Positions 63,300 through 64,000 of a stretch of DNA of 64,000 nucleotides are shown here, one piece after another. Made by a program: the position numbers and the translations under genes. Origin of the DNA: Pirellulaceae bacterium (lineage in GTDB: Bacteria > Planctomycetota > Planctomycetia > Pirellulales > Pirellulaceae). Under the pieces are notes generated by a model. The model did no database searches. It was not told the DNA's origin and worked only from the letters and a program-made list of their open reading frames with translations. Where the stretch lies: the NCBI GenBank assembly GCA_028280445.1, contig JANQLU010000064.1, positions 62,001 through 126,000 on the forward strand, written 5' to 3'. How positions within the stretch are numbered: position 1 is the stretch's first letter; every line of letters begins with the position of its first letter.

Positions 63300-63664
63300 A
63301 TTGTTATCCTCCGCGTAGTTGGGTTGTTTCTGAAAGCCGAGTATATCCCATTTTGCGGTTCGTTCGTAGTTCCGCGCGTCGTGTACCGTTGGTTACAGAA
63401 AAACACAGCATGCAATTGCGACGATATCAAATTGGGACTTTGCCTTGGCAGCGAGAAACTATTTCTGTATCAAAATGTCCTTCCTTTCGTCTCGGCTAAA
63501 AGCCAATTCGTAGAAACCGCTTTCTTTGCCACAATCGACCAACTGTCGTAAGTTTTGCGCGATTTTTGCGTCGGTCCGTTAGTTGGCATGAAAAACTGCG
63601 GGCAATATTAATTGAACAAACTCGTATTAGTGCCAAACGCGCGGATCGACGAACGGAACAGAGA
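63300..63664. other. Divergent gap between S9 peptidase and SRPBCC genes
   Basis: No gene recognised. Presumably carries both promoters. Confidence 0.4.
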
Positions 63665-64000
63665 ATGATCGTGAAAAATCCAGGGATTCAAAACCCATTC
63701 ATTGACCAACAAGTTCATATCGAACTCGACCGAAAGCTTGGTAAATTTGAGCTTCGCACCGAGGTCGAGTTGCCACACCCGATCGACGAAGTGTTCGCGT
63801 TTTTCTCTGATCCTGCGAATTTGCAACGGATTACTCCTCCCTGGCTCCATTTCCAGGTTTTGACCGATTTGCCAGCAGAGATTAGCAAAGGGCAAACATT
63901 CGAATACAAACTCCGATTGCATGGCGTGCCGATTCGCTGGAAAAGTGAAATTTGTGTTTGGGAACCTGAAAAACGCTTTGTCGACCAGCAGATTTCGGGA
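63665..64000 (+). CDS. SRPBCC-fold protein, cut by the window end
   Basis: First 112 residues of a protein that continues past the window. ELPHPIDEVFAFFSDPANLQ, ITPPWLHFQVL and YKLRLHGVPIRWKSEICVWE match the START/SRPBCC fold used by polyketide-cyclase-like and ligand-binding proteins. The ATG at 63665 follows an in-frame upstream region without a clear ribosome binding site. In other genomes such N-termini are often single-domain, but a longer fusion cannot be excluded. Confidence 0.8.
   Translation, partial: MIVKNPGIQNPFIDQQVHIELDRKLGKFELRTEVELPHPIDEVFAFFSDPANLQRITPPWLHFQVLTDLPAEISKGQTFEYKLRLHGVPIRWKSEICVWEPEKRFVDQQISG

Overview
The window looks like a planctomycete chromosome of the Pirellulales type; the genus cannot be set from sequence alone. 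The evidence is DUF1598, DUF1571 and DUF6624 proteins, many secreted proteins of unknown function, a cysteine-rich secreted protein, an ECF sigma factor fused to a membrane domain, and small palindromic repeats in many intergenic gaps. I see no transposase, integrase, CRISPR array, rRNA or tRNA. Genes are loosely packed and both strands are used about equally.

Layout. 0.2-9 kb: a conserved hypothetical, a candidate structured RNA with its own terminator, ogt, a Cys-rich secreted protein, a DUF1598 protein, and a HtrA-like protease/ispD pair. 9-19 kb: a secreted Pro/Gln-rich protein, a 1311-residue VWA protein with glycine-rich tracts, csrA, ribD and an HU-like protein. 19-29 kb: a trxB / NRAMP-like / asnS operon, cstA overlapping a small lipoprotein gene, and a flippase. 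29-38 kb: a Tex protein enlarged by two disordered inserts, DUF1571, TPR and other secreted proteins, and a thioredoxin-fold protein whose active-site codon is an in-frame UGA (probable selenoprotein). 38-50 kb: the sigma factor, then a respiratory region. 50-64 kb: small exported proteins, a second molybdopterin enzyme with its ferredoxin subunit, a di-haem peroxidase, an M50-like protein, a YkgJ-type protein, cyclophilin, an S9 peptidase and the start of an SRPBCC protein.

The main functional unit is at 40.3-49.7 kb. On the plus strand is a periplasmic nitrate reductase operon, napD-napA-napB plus a small ORF, where the NapB-like protein is a tetrahaem protein made by internal duplication. 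On the minus strand, sharing the upstream region, is an outer-membrane porin, and beyond it an Rrf2 regulator overlapping a tetrahaem cytochrome, a four-cluster ferredoxin and an NrfD-type membrane protein. No napC, napG or napH is present, so the cytochrome/ferredoxin/NrfD trio probably connects quinol to NapAB. A perfect palindrome in front of rrf2 has a weaker match in the porin/napD intergenic region, which hints at one shared regulon.

Repeats are a theme. At least five families of short inverted repeats recur, some nested or fused to one another. One supplies the stop codon of the sigma factor gene. A 213-bp duplication beside the second molybdopterin gene carries a copy of that gene's last codons.
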